DNA of 64,000 bases from Flavobacterium sp. ALD4 (GCF_002836475.1 NZ_PJBJ01000024.1:62001-126000), one strand, 5' to 3'; shown: positions 43,577-53,564, counted from the first letter of the stretch. Made by a program: numbers and translations. Notes: generated by a model not told the origin, from the sequence alone.

Positions 43577-44890
43577 TTAGTTTTCTACATTTGTTTTTAA
43601 TACTCCCACTGTTCGGTTACTTTTTGTAAAATATTTTTTGGCTACGTTCTGTACATCAGCTATCGTAGTTTTATTGAAATTGGCTGGAGCATCAAACATT
43701 TTTTTATAATCACCAAAAAACACTTCATAAGTACCTATGTTATTGGACTTACCGTTGATGGTTTCTACTTGGTCGTAAAACTCCATCAATTTTTGGTTTT
43801 TTACTTTTTGCAATTCTGTTTCGCTAATGCCTTCTTTTTTTATTTTTTCAATCTCAGCATATATGGCATTCTCTAAAGCTGTTTCATTTACATTTTTATT
43901 GGCTACAGCATAGACATTGAAAAGATTAGGATCAAAGCTATCGCCATAATCTGTAAATACTTGCGTAGCAAGCTGTTTTTCATCTACGAGTGAAGCATAC
44001 AATCGGGATGATTTGCCACTGGAAAGGATCGAACTGAGAATATTTAAGGCGTAGTAATCCTCGTGTTTGGTCTCAGGAGTATGATAACCAATCATAAGAT
44101 AAGGAGTAGCTACTTCTTTTTGAACTGTGATTCTTCGTTCGCCAGTTTGTACTGGTTCTACAATATGGACTTGCGGTGGTGCTGGTTGAGCTGGAATTGG
44201 TTCGAAATATTTCTGTGCTAATCGTTTTACTTCTTCGGTTTTGATAGCACCACTAACGACAACAACACAGTTATTTGGTGCATAATATGTTTTAAAATAA
44301 CGCTCCAAGTCTTGTTGGTTCCAATTTTTCATATCATCTTCATAACCCATCACCGGCCAGTGGTAGGGATGTTCTTGAAAGGCGGTTGCCTGCATGGATT
44401 GCGACAGCAGTCGCCAAGGAGAATTTTCAAGACCTGTACGACGTTCACTCAATACAACACCTCTTTCGCTTTCAACAATGCTAGGATCAATACTCAAGCT
44501 CGAAATGCGATCTGCTTCGAGGTCAAATATAACAGCAGCAGCTGAGGCAGGAAACCAATCTGTATACACGGTAACATTTTCAGTGGTATAGGCATTATTG
44601 GCCCCTCCATTGAATTCCATTGTTTGGTCAAATTGTTTTGGACCATACTTTTTTGCACCATTAAACATCATATGTTCAAAAAAATGAGAAAGACCAGTGA
44701 TGCCTTGATATTCGTTGCGGCTCCCTACTTTGTAAAACAGATACATATTAGCGTTTGGGATAGAGAAGTCTTCTACAACCAATACTTTCATTCCGTTTTT
44801 GAGAGTAAAGGTGTTTACATCGTCTGCTTTCATTTGTGCTTTTCCTGTTAGGGCGAGCAAAAGAATAAGCGGTAGTATTATTTTTTTCAT
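43577..44890 (-). CDS. M16-family zinc protease, catalytic subunit
   Basis: The 437-residue precursor has a signal peptide and the HxxEH zinc motif HFFEH (within GLSHFFEHMMFNGAKKYG, near residue 69-73), with the second Glu ligand in FDLEADRI some 75 residues on. M16 enzymes degrade peptides or process presequences; this one is periplasmic. The following gene encodes an inactive-type partner, so a heterodimer like those of Bacteroidota PqqL/zinc protease pairs is likely. Confidence 0.94.
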   Translation of the reverse strand: MKKIILPLILLLALTGKAQMKADDVNTFTLKNGMKVLVVEDFSIPNANMYLFYKVGSRNEYQGITGLSHFFEHMMFNGAKKYGPKQFDQTMEFNGGANNAYTTENVTVYTDWFPASAAAVIFDLEADRISSLSIDPSIVESERGVVLSERRTGLENSPWRLLSQSMQATAFQEHPYHWPVMGYEDDMKNWNQQDLERYFKTYYAPNNCVVVVSGAIKTEEVKRLAQKYFEPIPAQPAPPQVHIVEPVQTGERRITVQKEVATPYLMIGYHTPETKHEDYYALNILSSILSSGKSSRLYASLVDEKQLATQVFTDYGDSFDPNLFNVYAVANKNVNETALENAIYAEIEKIKKEGISETELQKVKNQKLMEFYDQVETINGKSNNIGTYEVFFGDYKKMFDAPANFNKTTIADVQNVAKKYFTKSNRTVGVLKTNVEN

Positions 44891-45323
44891 GCTGGGTAAA
44901 TTAATTTTTAATCATCTAAAGTTCATTTATGTACCTATCTGTCCATAACGATACCTCTTTATTCTTTCGAAATTGACTGTTTTCATTAGGATTGATAAAA
45001 GTTTAACTGTGCTAACAAGACGTTAGTTTTTAGTAATTGTTACACTGATAAGGCGAAAAGAGTTATGATTTGTAAATTATCATTATACCGATTGTATCTT
45101 CTTCTAAGGCTTCAGTTTTAAATGTTCTTCATAATAATCATTAGGTACTTTGTTTTCATAGATATTATTGGTATTTGTACTGCGATGTATATATCTAATT
45201 TATAATATTATAGCGCTTATTTCAATAAAAAAGCCACCTATAAATTACTTTAAAAGCGGCTTCCTGTCTGGTTGTTTTTGAAGTAGAAAAATGGCCTAGC
45301 AGTTAAGTCAATTTGCGCTTCCT
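44891..45323. other. Spacer with a shared repeat
   Basis: No gene seen. It holds a terminator-like hairpin (AAGCC...GGCTT, 45231-45262) with T run on the minus side. The 19-nt stretch at 45241-45259 is the reverse complement of 42041-42059 in the terminator at the other side of the M16 pair. Confidence 0.5.
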
Positions 45324-46409
45324 TTAATTGTTAGCTAATTTTATTTTATTCAAAGTAAAAGTCATATTTGAAATATCAGCTGTAACTTCATTAATTCTCG
45401 AGTTGGTGAAATACAAGTAGTTGTTATAGATACTAAACGTGTCAGCCCATCTGATTTTTTCACCTTCCACTAGGGTGTGAATACTGCCATCTTGTTTGCG
45501 GTACATAATTTTGTTATTTTCTAAATCAGCAAAATATAAAGTACCATTTTCGTCGAATATCATTCCATCAGGAGCTGCAGTTTTCGCTACTAATTTAACT
45601 GATTTTTCTACTTCCGTATTAGTTGAATTTGCCAACCCTTTAGTGGGTACAGAATATAAACTGTAGCCTGTTAGTGCATGAAAGTAGAGTAAGTCATTTT
45701 TGGTGTCTAACGCAATTCCGTCAGAGTTAATAGTGTTCTCCCATTTTTTGTTGTCGAAAGTTAAATAGGATTGCTCTGCTTTTGTGGAAAAATGATTGTC
45801 TAAAACTCTAGTAGATTTTCCCGAAGTCATATCCAGTATGATTAAACCAGCTCTGCCAGAATCAGTGCAATAAATTTTATTGTTTTTTGCATCAACGCGT
45901 AAATCGTTAATATAAGAATTAGAGTAGTAACTATCTTTTTGTAATGTATAGGTTTTCTCTAATTTGTCGTTACTTAGATTAAAGACAAAAAGGCGAGGTG
46001 CGTCTAAAACGGCACCAAATAATGGACTGCGTGTGTCTAATACATACAGTTTGTTTTCAAAAGCCACTACAGATTGAACACCAATAAATTTTTGATCTTC
46101 AACTGCGCTACCAATTTCCCAGGAATTCCATTCTTCATCGGGGTAGGCTAATTTTTGATTGTCTTTAGTGATTTCGACCACTGAGTTTTCAACTCCTTTT
46201 CTCCATCGAGGAAAGTTCACAAAAATTCGTTCTGTCGAAGTCACAGTAACACCAGTAACTTGCTGTCCGGTAAATTCAGCAACTTGTTGTACTTGTTTTG
46301 TAATACTGTCTCCTTGTTTTAAGACTTCAGTGTTCATTGTCTTGTTGGTCGCCTCTTTACAATAAACAACCGCTATAAAAAGGGAGAGTAGGTAAATACT
46401 TTTTTTCAT
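45324..46409 (-). CDS. Major royal jelly/yellow-related beta-propeller protein
   Basis: The 361-residue precursor has a short signal or lipoprotein-like N-terminus (VVYCKEAT) and the MRJP/yellow layout: QVTGVTVTSTERIFVNFPRW, LAYPDEEWNSW near 75, DLRVDAKNNKIYCTDSG near 170 and NSDGIALDTKNDLLYFHALTGYSLY near 235. Six-bladed propeller; related to L-dopachrome tautomerase-related proteins and SMP-30. Catalytic activity in bacteria is unknown. Confidence 0.85.
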   Translation of the reverse strand: MKKSIYLLSLFIAVVYCKEATNKTMNTEVLKQGDSITKQVQQVAEFTGQQVTGVTVTSTERIFVNFPRWRKGVENSVVEITKDNQKLAYPDEEWNSWEIGSAVEDQKFIGVQSVVAFENKLYVLDTRSPLFGAVLDAPRLFVFNLSNDKLEKTYTLQKDSYYSNSYINDLRVDAKNNKIYCTDSGRAGLIILDMTSGKSTRVLDNHFSTKAEQSYLTFDNKKWENTINSDGIALDTKNDLLYFHALTGYSLYSVPTKGLANSTNTEVEKSVKLVAKTAAPDGMIFDENGTLYFADLENNKIMYRKQDGSIHTLVEGEKIRWADTFSIYNNYLYFTNSRINEVTADISNMTFTLNKIKLANN

Positions 46410-46457
46410 TTTAGTTGGGTTTTAATTGTCCAATAGAGCTTATTGAACCTTATTCAT

Positions 46458-46970
46458 TTATTTTGTGTAGGCTCCTGAAGAATAGGTTAGCTCATAACTG
46501 TGTGTGTATATTTCGAAAACAATTCCGAAGGGATCCTCTACGTAGCACATTTTAAAAGGCTTCTCATTTGGATAATATTCCCGAATAGGCATTCGCTGTT
46601 TTCCGCCATAAGATACTATTTTAGCGATGAGGTCTTCAATGTTTGGATCTTGGATACAAAAATGAAAAAGACCCGTATTGAAAGGATTGAATTCAGGCGC
46701 TTCCTTAACTCCGTGTGGAAATGAAAATAGTTCTATTCCTATACCGTCTGAAGTGGCTAAATGCGCAATTTCAAATTCTTCCCAATCTTCTCCAAAAACG
46801 TCAATACACATTTGGCCAATAGCTGTTTCCTTTTCTTTTTTTACTATGGATGGTTCCATAATAATGTACCAACCCATTACCTCCGAGTAGAAGGTAACCG
46901 CTTCTTTTATATTAGGCACTGTGATTCCGATATGAGAAAATGCTTTTGGATAATTTGTCTTAGTTGTCAT
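46458..46970 (-). CDS. VOC-family (glyoxalase-like) protein
   Basis: The 170-residue protein has the two VOC modules: HIGITVPNIKEAVTFYSEVMGW with His near residue 12, and VLDPFGIVFEIYTHSY near 150, with E/H metal-type ligands. It is divergent from an HxlR regulator with overlapping promoters in the spacer (46971-47090), suggesting regulated detoxification. Substrate unknown. Confidence 0.88.
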   Translation of the reverse strand: MTTKTNYPKAFSHIGITVPNIKEAVTFYSEVMGWYIIMEPSIVKKEKETAIGQMCIDVFGEDWEEFEIAHLATSDGIGIELFSFPHGVKEAPEFNPFNTGLFHFCIQDPNIEDLIAKIVSYGGKQRMPIREYYPNEKPFKMCYVEDPFGIVFEIYTHSYELTYSSGAYTK

Positions 46971-46977
46971 GTGTTAT

Positions 46978-47008
46978 TGTCTTAGATTACAAAATTAGAT
47001 TATATTTG
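46978..47008 (+). promoter_or_regulatory. Promoter for the HxlR gene
   Basis: TTG (46978-46980), 20 bp, TATATTTG (47001-47008). It interleaves with the minus-strand promoter for the VOC gene. Confidence 0.7.
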
Positions 47009-47020
47009 TTTTAATAGCAA
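46990..47020 (-). promoter_or_regulatory. Promoter for the VOC gene
   Basis: Minus-strand TTG (47018-47020), 20 bp, TAATTTTG (46990-46997). The two -7 boxes are 3 bp apart, so polymerase cannot occupy both promoters at once. A dyad CACTATAAAGTG at 47026-47037 is a candidate operator. Confidence 0.7.
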
Positions 47021-47090
47021 GTACGCACTATAAAGTGTTATACATACTAAAAAGAGTAAAATATACATTATCAATTGATTAATATTAAAA

Positions 47091-47402
47091 ATGAGCGAAA
47101 AAAATTATTGTCCTCTCAATTATACAATGAGTTTAATAGGGACTAAATGGAAACCCTTAATTTTATTTCACTTATTAGATGGCGGTTTACGTTCTGGATT
47201 ATTACAAAATAAAATCTCCGGTATTTCAAATAAGATGTTTACCCAAACAGTAAGAGAATTAGAAAAAGACGGTCTAATTTCTAGAAAAATTTTCCCTGTG
47301 GTTCCTCCCAAAGTGGAATACAAATTGACGGAGAGAGGAAGATCGCTTGAAAATATTTTAAGAAGTTTGGATATGTGGGGTGTTGCAGATAATCAGAATT
47401 AA
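47091..47402 (+). CDS. HxlR-family winged-helix regulator
   Basis: The 103-residue protein fits HxlR: CPLNYTMSLIGTKWKPLILFHLLDGG (residues 6-32) with the conserved N-terminal Cys near 6, and TQTVRELEKDGLISRKIFPVVPPKVEYKLTERGRSLE. These regulators respond to electrophiles or aldehydes through that Cys. It faces the VOC gene, so it likely controls it and itself. Confidence 0.92.
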   Translation: MSEKNYCPLNYTMSLIGTKWKPLILFHLLDGGLRSGLLQNKISGISNKMFTQTVRELEKDGLISRKIFPVVPPKVEYKLTERGRSLENILRSLDMWGVADNQN

Positions 47403-47558
47403 TCGAAGGAGGTTGTTTGATTTAGTTATAAACTAAAGTAAGTAGAGTGACGTAGTATTATGAGGTTTATATAATTTTTTTCAAAAAGTAGTCTATAAAT
47501 AAGAGAAACAAGAATTATGTTTTTAAGCTTGGCTACGTCATGAAAGCTCTTAAAGAGT

Positions 47559-48407
47559 TTATGGATTGCAATAGTCACAGTACATCGGGTCTTCGGTTGT
47601 TTTTTTATGTGGATGCATTTCTTCTTTGGTGTATTGACAATCTTGGCATGTATAAATGAAGCTTAAAGTTGAATTGGTGGCCGAACCACATAAGCTACAT
47701 TTTAAGCCTCTTTTAGCGTCTGTAATTCCAAAACCTGGAATAGTACATTGAGGACAACAAGAATTTATCTTAGCAACCAGTTTTTTAGTTGCGTTTTGAA
47801 TTACAGTCATCCGGCTAGGATTGTACATGGCACGCATATCTGTTTCAACATAAATTTGGTTAAACTTTTCATGTAACAAATGAAAAGCGTTTTTTAGATC
47901 TTTTAGGTTTGTAATACCTTTGATTATAGTACTATTTTCTGATTTTGATTTACGAAGGATTAATCCGTGGGAAGGGAACTGTACGAGTTCAGCAAAGTCC
48001 AATAGTTCTTGTTCATTCGTAATTTCACTTCCGTTAAAATTGGTTTCCATACTTAGTTCTCGGACTATTATTTCCAAGTTGTTTTTTGTATCGATAAATA
48101 TTAAAAACTCATCATCTGCACTTGCAATAAATATGGAAGGGTGAGAGCCAAAAGAACCTTCACTTGCTACACCTAAATCGCAGTTGCTTAGTTTCATTGC
48201 CAAAAGGCATTTTTGCCTCGCAGTTGCTATCGGGTCTAGTTCTCGCTCAATTTCTCCTGTAAAAGTGCCTAATAGGTCTGTGTCAAAATTTTCATTAACA
48301 AAGCAGATTACTCCAAGGCTTTTTTCTAGTAAAGGAGCAATTACTTTTTCCTTTTCGTGCTTAGTAGCGATTAAGAGTCTTCTGTTTGTAAATAATAGGG
48401 TACTCAT
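47559..48407 (-). CDS. DUF6671-type protein with zinc ribbon
   Basis: I choose the ATG at 48407 (MSTLLFTNRRLLIATKHEKEKVI); the longer ORF begins at 48455. The 282-residue protein has a DUF6671 core and a C-terminal zinc ribbon with paired CxxC: CCPQCT, KCSLCG, CQDCQ, CDYCNP. The family has no known role. It stands alone upstream of pyrC. Confidence 0.6.
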   Translation of the reverse strand: MSTLLFTNRRLLIATKHEKEKVIAPLLEKSLGVICFVNENFDTDLLGTFTGEIERELDPIATARQKCLLAMKLSNCDLGVASEGSFGSHPSIFIASADDEFLIFIDTKNNLEIIVRELSMETNFNGSEITNEQELLDFAELVQFPSHGLILRKSKSENSTIIKGITNLKDLKNAFHLLHEKFNQIYVETDMRAMYNPSRMTVIQNATKKLVAKINSCCPQCTIPGFGITDAKRGLKCSLCGSATNSTLSFIYTCQDCQYTKEEMHPHKKTTEDPMYCDYCNP

Positions 48408-48691
48408 ATAATTTGGGGTGATTATGATATTTTGTGGCTCTTTGTAATCTATCATTAACTGATTTTCCTAACTCAAAATCTTGGAATTCACTTATTATCT
48501 TTTGTAATTGACAAGTGAATTGAATATTTCTTATTTAAGGATGAAACAATAGCCTTTCTTATATCTGAAGTATTTTGCGAATTGCTTTTGCATGGTCAAT
48601 ATTTTCTGTTAATCACTAAAGGGTATCTATTGGTATTGCTGTTAGATTTATGTTATTTAAGATTTCGATTGCTTTTGAAATAATAGACATT

Positions 48692-50044
48692 TTAGACTTC
48701 TTTATTATCAAAGTCTATTGCCATTCCGAAGGTGCCTTCATGGAATTGTCCGTGGTCGTAAACCAGTTTTCCGTTTACAAAAGTCTGTATTACTTTGGTA
48801 TTAAAAGTGGTACCTTCTAATGGTGACCAACCACATTTGTACAAGAGGTTTTCCTTAGCAACTGTCCATTGGCTATTGAAGTCCACCAAGGTCAAGTCTG
48901 CGAAATAGCCTTCTCGGATAAATCCTCTGTTGGTCATACGATAGAGTATAGCAGGATTATGGCACATTTTTTCAACTATTTTTTCTAATGAAATGAGTTC
49001 TTGTTTACAAAACTCTAACATGCAATTGAGCGAGTGCTGCACCATTGGGGCACCTGACATAGATTGAAAATAAGATTTTTGCTTTTCCTCCAAAGTATGA
49101 GGTGCGTGGTCAGTGGTGATGATGTCAATTCGATCGTCAAGTAGTGCCTTTAACAAGCCTTCTTTGTCTTGTTCCGTTTTTATCGCAGGATTCCACTTGA
49201 TAAGCATCCCTAATCTGTCATAATCTTTGTCTGAAAACCAAAGATGATGCACCGAAACTTCGGTTGTTATTTTTTTCTCTTGTAGCGGTACGTCATTCTG
49301 AAACAGATGAGTTTCTGCTTCTGTAGTTAAGTGTAGAATATGTAATCGGGCGTTGTGTTTTTTAGCCAAATCAATCGCACGTTTTGTAGCTTCGTAACAG
49401 CCTTTGGTACTTCTAATAATTGGATGATATTTAGCTGGAACATCTTCACCATATTGCTCTCTAAAAGCCTGTTCGTTTACTTCTATTATTTCTTCTTTTT
49501 CGGAATGAATGGCAATAATGGATTTGCAGTTAGCAAATAATTTCTCCATTGTTTCTGGATTATCAGCAAGTAGGTTTCCTTTTTTGGTAAAGTACAAGCC
49601 GTCATCAGAAACCCCAATAAATTGACTGGTATCGGTTTTTATAATTTCATCAATATTGTCTCCATTTACCCCCATGAAGAACGAATAGTTAGCTAAGGAC
49701 TTTTTTGATGCAATAGCGTACTTTTCTTTTAGGCTTTCTAAGGTCAAAATATTCGGAATCGTATTTGGCATATCTATAAAAGAAGTCACTCCACCTGCTA
49801 TAGCAGCTTTACTTTCTGTGTATAAATCACCTTTGTGTGTAAGCCCGGGGTCTCTAAAATGAACTTGTCCGTCAATAATTCCAGGTAATAAGTACTTACC
49901 GGTTCCGTCAATCACGTTATACGTAGAATCAATTTCAATAGTACCTATCTGGCGAATAACTCCGTCCGCTATTAGCACATCTGCAATAAATGATGTTCCT
50001 TCATTTACAATCGTTGTATTTTTAATTAGAATTCTTTGATTCAT
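48692..50044 (-). CDS. pyrC: Dihydroorotase (class I)
   Basis: The 450-residue enzyme has the metal motif DGQVHFRDPGLTHKGD near residue 58, the carboxylated-lysine region (FMGVNG), HSE near 180, HILHLTT near 240 with His ligands, and ITTDHAPHT near 310. It cyclises N-carbamoyl-L-aspartate in pyrimidine synthesis. Length near 450 and motif order fit the class I (long) dihydroorotases. Confidence 0.96.
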   Translation of the reverse strand: MNQRILIKNTTIVNEGTSFIADVLIADGVIRQIGTIEIDSTYNVIDGTGKYLLPGIIDGQVHFRDPGLTHKGDLYTESKAAIAGGVTSFIDMPNTIPNILTLESLKEKYAIASKKSLANYSFFMGVNGDNIDEIIKTDTSQFIGVSDDGLYFTKKGNLLADNPETMEKLFANCKSIIAIHSEKEEIIEVNEQAFREQYGEDVPAKYHPIIRSTKGCYEATKRAIDLAKKHNARLHILHLTTEAETHLFQNDVPLQEKKITTEVSVHHLWFSDKDYDRLGMLIKWNPAIKTEQDKEGLLKALLDDRIDIITTDHAPHTLEEKQKSYFQSMSGAPMVQHSLNCMLEFCKQELISLEKIVEKMCHNPAILYRMTNRGFIREGYFADLTLVDFNSQWTVAKENLLYKCGWSPLEGTTFNTKVIQTFVNGKLVYDHGQFHEGTFGMAIDFDNKEV

Positions 50045-50794
50045 GGTTTGTTGTTTGTCTTTGGGTTGTGGTGAGCAGTTTTTTTGACTGAATGAGGATA
50101 GGAATTAAAACAATAATGTGTAAAATAGTCCGCTGGTTCGACAGCGATTTTAGGGGCTGTGTTTTTTACTAGCATTTTATTATCTTCTTTTACGATATCT
50201 AATAGAATCCAATCATTATTTTAAGCTTCAAATCTATTTGTACCAGTAATAAAACAATACCTAATGGGGTGTAGCTGCATAAAATGATTTCTCATGGGGC
50301 ACCCACTATCTCGGGATTTATTTCATCACTTTTTGCGACTGTTGTTTTTGTCTTTTGTTTTTTATCTGACAAAACTATGAATCTTAATTCATGGTTTTTT
50401 ATATATATTTATAATGTAAAACATAAATTATATTTATGAATAATGACTTAAATCAACTTCGGATGGTAATGGAAATTGTGAAAACACATAGCACTTCATA
50501 GTCTTCGGAAGCGTTGCACTTAACATGGACTGCTACTTGTATTGAGCTAAATAATTTTCAAGACCAGTTTGAGATTACACAATGATGTGGTTGGTCGAGA
50601 GATTACAGCAGTAGCAGAACATATACCAGTCAAGTGTATGCCATTAATTACAAAACGATGGAATATAAAGGGCAATTGACTGGTAGTTTAAACAGGGAAA
50701 TATATAATGTCTTATTTTCTTTCTGATTTTATAAAGGAAAACAAGGACATTGAGTTAATAATTGATCTAGCTAATAAAAAAAGTTTTTTGAGCG
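50045..50794. other. Gene-free spacer, possible decayed gene
   Basis: No convincing gene. From an ATG near 50437 an open stretch is broken by in-frame stops (near 50502 and 50583), suggesting a decayed gene of unknown type. A small plus-strand frame at 50707-50889 overlaps the ATP-grasp gene and is rejected. Confidence 0.35.
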
Positions 50795-51973
50795 TTACAA
50801 TTTTCCTTGTTTTGGCACTATATATTTTCTTAAATCAGAGGTCAGAATATCAGTTAATTCTTTTGTATTGCTGGCAGCAGTTTCAATAAAAGCAAATCCA
50901 AATACCGGATATTTATTTATATCTAATTCTCTAATTAATATCGGTTTTTCAAAATCTTTAGCAAGATCGGAATAGTTAAATCTTAAAATATCCGAAGGGA
51001 TTATTCCCGAATTATTATCTAAAATAATGACACTAAATATTTTATTCTCTTTTCCTTTAAATATAGTATCCCAGTCCGGTTTTTTGTTTTCACAAAAGCA
51101 TTTGTATTCATTAAATCCTAAAGTGACTCCCATAAGGTCAGCCGTAGTGCAAAATCCACCGAAGCGTAAAGGGTTTACTTCGATAGGGGTGATTTTCCCA
51201 TTTTCATCTATGCGGACTTCTGCATGAGCCGGGAAATTTTTTAAATGTAACTCTTTACCAATTTTACTTAAAAAATATTCAAGATCAATTTTATACTTTT
51301 CAATAATTGCTTTGGATGTTGAATAAACTCGATCACTTGTATCTGTTCCGGAAGAGAAGAGGTGATGTAAAACGTTTAACAAAACAGCATCTCCATTATT
51401 GTCGTAATAATAATCGATTGCATATTCTTCTCCTCGAATAAATTCTTCGATAATAAAATTACTTGTGTTTAATACATTTTCAGGAAATATACTTTTAAGT
51501 TTATCAGGTTGTAACTCATTTTTAGCTTTTATCCAGTCTTTTTCATTTTCTACGATATGAACTCCTATACTAAAGAAACCAACAGCAGGTTTAATCACAA
51601 ATGGGTAACGTATTTCATTATTAGACAATCGTTGGATTTCTTCAATACGTATTTGCTTGAAATAAAAGTCGGGAAATAACTCTTTTATAAGTTCTCTAAA
51701 CTTTACTTTATTTTTTAAAACTTGTAATTGACTTGATAATTCACTTTCTCCATAGTTTTGATCGATCCAAGATAATGCGTTCTCTGAATTGCTATAAAGA
51801 GAAACTTGTGGATTGTTTTTTAATAAACTGATTGCTTCCTCTTCGGCTATCCATGCCAAAGCATCATCTTTCACCAATTCTTTGGCTGCTTTGGTTGCAA
51901 TTATTTTATAATTATTCTCTTTTATTGTTTCGATAAGGAAATCAGAAACAAATGGCTTGTCTATTAAGAACAT
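50795..51973 (-). CDS. ATP-grasp ligase, orphan
   Basis: The 392-residue protein has the ATP-grasp domain in residues 100-310: NKVKFRELIKELFPDF, YPFVIKPAVGFFSIGVHIVEN with the nucleotide-binding lysine, NFIIEEFIRGEEYAIDYYYD and EVRIDENGKITPIEVNPLRFGG with the metal-binding Glu/Asn. The N-terminal 100 residues are pre-ATP-grasp-like. It may join a carboxylate to an amine (peptide-like product); no substrate-defining genes nearby. 16 bp after the M28 gene. Confidence 0.85.
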   Translation of the reverse strand: MFLIDKPFVSDFLIETIKENNYKIIATKAAKELVKDDALAWIAEEEAISLLKNNPQVSLYSNSENALSWIDQNYGESELSSQLQVLKNKVKFRELIKELFPDFYFKQIRIEEIQRLSNNEIRYPFVIKPAVGFFSIGVHIVENEKDWIKAKNELQPDKLKSIFPENVLNTSNFIIEEFIRGEEYAIDYYYDNNGDAVLLNVLHHLFSSGTDTSDRVYSTSKAIIEKYKIDLEYFLSKIGKELHLKNFPAHAEVRIDENGKITPIEVNPLRFGGFCTTADLMGVTLGFNEYKCFCENKKPDWDTIFKGKENKIFSVIILDNNSGIIPSDILRFNYSDLAKDFEKPILIRELDINKYPVFGFAFIETAASNTKELTDILTSDLRKYIVPKQGKL

Positions 51974-51989
51974 AATAGTTAGTTATTTT

Positions 51990-53447
51990 TTATTTTTTTA
52001 TTTCAGTAGTTAAAGCAGGACGTTCGGCACTTTGAGCAACTCTCCATCCGGTTTCATAGATCCACTTTGTCATCTTAGTCAGTTTTAGATAGTCAATTTT
52101 ATCTGGGCTATCGAAAGGAGTATGGTAGTCAGGGTGCAATAAGGTGGTAAAAAAGATTGCCGGTACATTAGCTTGAGCATAGGGAAGATGATCGCTTCGG
52201 CCGTACCAATTCTCTGGGTGATCTGCAGCATCCCAGGAAGTATCTACTTTGAAGTTGGCAATACTTTTATTAGCAGCTAAAGTGATAGCTACTAGCTCAG
52301 AAGAATTAAGATGAGGTTCTGTTGCGCCTAATAGCGCCGCAGAATCAGGTGCATTGCGTCCTATCATATCGCCATTTAAAACAGCAGTTATGGAAGACAG
52401 TTCAACGGTGGGATGGCTAACAAAATAGCGAGAACCCAATAATCCCCTTTCCTCAGATCCGTGCCAAACAAATAAAGCCGATCGCTTAGCGGGTTGTGTA
52501 CTCCACGCACTCCCTATTGCAAGCATCGCTACCGTAACTGATGCGTTATCATCAGCACCGTTCCAGATAGGATCACCGTTAACAGCAGGTCCTACTCCGT
52601 CATGGTCCTGGTGACCGCTAAATAACACATATTCCTCTTTCAGTTTAGGATCAGTTCCATCAACCTTTGCAATAACATTTACAGAAGGGTAGTCAAAATT
52701 CTCTACCTTCAAATTAGTTTTTAAATAAGCGCCTTGTTTTGAAAATGTATTCTTTAACTGCTTACTTGCCAAGATAATTGGTACCGTAGCTGCAGTAGCT
52801 GATTTGCCATCTTCAATTCCATAACTTCCTTCTTCATAATGAAATCCCGTAAATGAAATAAGCGATTCTACAGTATCATCAGCAACAAAAATGATAGCTG
52901 CAACACCATGGCTGAGGAGTTCTCTTCCCTTCTGACCCATAGCAGAAGCGGTATAACGATATTGCCAGAGGCTCACCCAGCTTGGAGTAATGGGAGTAGG
53001 TGGCATAATATTCATAGCTACAATTTTGCCTTTCAGATCGACAGTATTGTCCGGCATTTTATCCAACCAAACTACGGATCCTTCTAGGGTAGTGTCAACC
53101 AAATTAGTTGGCCAAATCTCTTCCCAAAGATCAAGTGCTTTACCATTTACACTAACAGTACTAGTAGTGGCTACACGGCTGCGTTTGAGATTAAAGAACT
53201 GGAAATAGGTTCCATCTTCGCCTGCAGGTTTAAGGCCAGCTTCACGGGCCTTTTGAGCCACCCAAACAGAAGCTCGCATTTCGCCAAGTTCTCCTCCTCT
53301 TCTTCCCCGAAAGGCGTCACCAGCGAGTTCATATAAATCATCTTTTAGATCTTGCTGCTTGATTTTATCTAATTGAGGTGCTGTGCTTTGCGCAAAAAGC
53401 GAAGTAGAAATAAATAATATCAAAAGAAGAAATTGTTTGGGTTTCAT
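51990..53447 (-). CDS. M28-family zinc aminopeptidase
   Basis: The 485-residue precursor has a signal peptide (FISTSLFAQ), then the M28 zinc ligands: GHQDHDGVG (His), NGADDNASVTVAML (Asp), HGSEERGLLGS (Glu-Glu), VLNGDMIGR (Asp) and DYHTPFDSPDKI (His). A PA-type domain insert is in residues 90-220. It acts as an extracytoplasmic peptidase. Upstream of the ATP-grasp gene, same strand. Confidence 0.94.
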   Translation of the reverse strand: MKPKQFLLLILFISTSLFAQSTAPQLDKIKQQDLKDDLYELAGDAFRGRRGGELGEMRASVWVAQKAREAGLKPAGEDGTYFQFFNLKRSRVATTSTVSVNGKALDLWEEIWPTNLVDTTLEGSVVWLDKMPDNTVDLKGKIVAMNIMPPTPITPSWVSLWQYRYTASAMGQKGRELLSHGVAAIIFVADDTVESLISFTGFHYEEGSYGIEDGKSATAATVPIILASKQLKNTFSKQGAYLKTNLKVENFDYPSVNVIAKVDGTDPKLKEEYVLFSGHQDHDGVGPAVNGDPIWNGADDNASVTVAMLAIGSAWSTQPAKRSALFVWHGSEERGLLGSRYFVSHPTVELSSITAVLNGDMIGRNAPDSAALLGATEPHLNSSELVAITLAANKSIANFKVDTSWDAADHPENWYGRSDHLPYAQANVPAIFFTTLLHPDYHTPFDSPDKIDYLKLTKMTKWIYETGWRVAQSAERPALTTEIKK

Positions 53448-53564
53448 AAGATTTATTTTTAAAAAATTGAAAAATTTACTATCGTTAAGGATCTATAATT
53501 ATTGTTAGGCTGTCTGTAATCGTTATTGAATAGTATAGCCTTGCCAAATATATAAATAATCCTT

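Noticed and set aside
50707..50889. 60-codon plus-strand frame
   Set aside because: It runs into the 3' end of the ATP-grasp gene on the other strand; no coding features.
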